This document shows, in pieces, positions 4,926 to 5,512 of a DNA stretch of 5,512 bases. Position 1 is the first letter of the stretch; every line of letters starts with the position of its first letter. The DNA lies in the NCBI GenBank assembly GCA_003158705.1, contig PMKX01000227.1:5455-10966 (forward strand), given 5' to 3'. Position numbers and translations under genes: made by a program. The notes beneath the pieces were generated by a model. That model searched no databases. It had not been told where the DNA came from and was given only the letters and a program-made list of their open reading frames with translations. This stretch comes from Actinomycetota bacterium. Its GTDB lineage: Bacteria; Actinomycetota; Thermoleophilia; UBA2241.

Positions 4926-5512
4926 ACATCATGGACAGGATCGACCCGGGCGCCGAGAACGCGGTCGAGAGCGAACGGCCCTTGCCGCCGCGTCTCGAGG
5001 TGACCCCCACAGGACACGACTCGGCGACCGAGTTCGATGCGCTGCCCAGCAAGCTGTCGGTGCGCGATCTCGACTTCTTCTACGGCAAGCAGCAGGCGCT
5101 GTTCGGCAACCACCTCGAGATCAAGGAGCACCGGGTCACCGCCATCATCGGTCCGTCGGGCTGCGGCAAATCGACGCACCTGCGCTGTTACAATCGCATC
5201 TACGAGCTCTACCGCGACCAGAAGGCGAGCGGCGAGGTGTTGCTCGACGGTCACAACATCCTCGCCTCGGGCACCGATCTGCTGAGCCTGCGCCGGCGCG
5301 TGGGCATGATCTTCCAGAAGCCCAGCCCCTTCCCCATGACCGTGTTCGACAACATCGCCTACGGGCTGAGAATGCACTTCAAGCTGTCGCGCTCGGAACT
5401 CTCCGAGCGCGTCGAGGACGCCCTCAAGCGCGGCGCTCTCTGGGAAGAGGTCAAGAACAAGCTCAAGGAGCCGGGCCTCGCCCTGTCGGGCGGCCAGCAG
5501 CAACGGCTCTGC
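4919..5512 (+). CDS. pstB: Phosphate ABC transporter ATP-binding protein PstB (3' truncated by window edge)
   Basis: PstB is the cytoplasmic ATPase that drives phosphate import; 198 codons are visible and the frame is open to the last base. Seen in order: aromatic A-loop Y55 (FFYG), Walker A GPSGCGKST (78-86), Q-loop in IFQKPSPFPMTVFDNIAYG (Q133), and ABC signature LSGGQQQRLC (189-198). Walker B, D-loop and H-switch lie beyond the edge. QKPxPFPM and SGGQQQRLC are PstB hallmarks. After Walker A the chain reads HLRCYNRIYEL, where most PstBs have F-L-R-x-L/F-N-R. Start: ATG 4919 overlaps the pstA stop and has GAGG (4909-4912) 6 nt upstream. ATG 4931 has AAGGA 12 nt upstream and would lose 4 residues. 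Either way about 40-45 polar, Pro/Glu-rich residues precede the first strand, longer than usual. Confidence 0.95.
   Translation, partial: MVDIMDRIDPGAENAVESERPLPPRLEVTPTGHDSATEFDALPSKLSVRDLDFFYGKQQALFGNHLEIKEHRVTAIIGPSGCGKSTHLRCYNRIYELYRDQKASGEVLLDGHNILASGTDLLSLRRRVGMIFQKPSPFPMTVFDNIAYGLRMHFKLSRSELSERVEDALKRGALWEEVKNKLKEPGLALSGGQQQRLC

Noticed and set aside
4904..5503. Minus-strand open frame opposite pstB
   Set aside because: It is the reverse-strand shadow of a gene with Walker A, Q-loop and signature motifs on the + strand.
1..5512. CRISPR array, tRNA/rRNA, insertion sequence or prophage signals
   Set aside because: No regularly spaced long repeats, cloverleaf-like segments, transposase motifs or terminal inverted repeats with target duplications were seen on either strand.

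Overview
The window is a phosphate-acquisition locus (Pst, phosphate-specific ABC transport) from a high-GC bacterium. Every recognisable gene lies on the + strand. In order: the last 62 codons of a PhoR-like sensor histidine kinase, two tandem periplasmic/extracellular phosphate-binding protein genes (here pstS1 and pstS2), the two permease genes pstC and pstA, and the first 198 codons of the ATPase gene pstB, which runs off the right edge. The regulator genes phoP and phoU, which often accompany such clusters, are not in the window. The taxon cannot be fixed by eye. High GC, a GTG start, a Sec lipoprotein PstS and 11-bp direct-repeat regulatory boxes would fit an actinobacterial-type lineage, but Deinococcota, Chloroflexota or a proteobacterium are not excluded.

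Layout. Bases 1-189: kinase tail. 190-374: intergenic region with a possible stem-loop after the kinase, a three-repeat Pho-box-like array, a putative -10, and a hairpin at the predicted mRNA 5' end. 375-1430: pstS1, secreted with no lipid anchor. 1431-1827: 397 bases without a credible gene, holding several hairpins (one very strong, with a UUCG tetraloop) and then a second promoter. That promoter matches the first in layout: three 11-bp repeats, a TAnCGT -10 and a 19-nt hairpin, all in the same register. 1828-2928: pstS2, a lipoprotein. 2929-3063: two strong hairpins, the second with a perfect 17-bp stem. 3064-4062 pstC, 4059-4925 pstA and 4919-5512 pstB: a tightly packed, overlapping block.

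How it works together. PstS binds orthophosphate outside the membrane, the PstC/PstA heterodimer forms the channel, and a PstB dimer powers import with ATP. The Pst complex also normally informs PhoR of phosphate status. The sequence suggests that pstS1 is transcribed alone and that pstS2-pstC-pstA-pstB form a second unit. Both would be switched on by the same OmpR-family regulator, presumably the partner of the upstream kinase. The hairpins between pstS2 and pstC are well placed to make binding protein more abundant than permease.

The gene content is conventional. The most interesting signals are non-coding: the matching promoter/5'-hairpin architecture of the two pstS genes. Alongside it is the contrast between an unanchored, strongly cationic PstS1 and a lipid-anchored, near-neutral PstS2.
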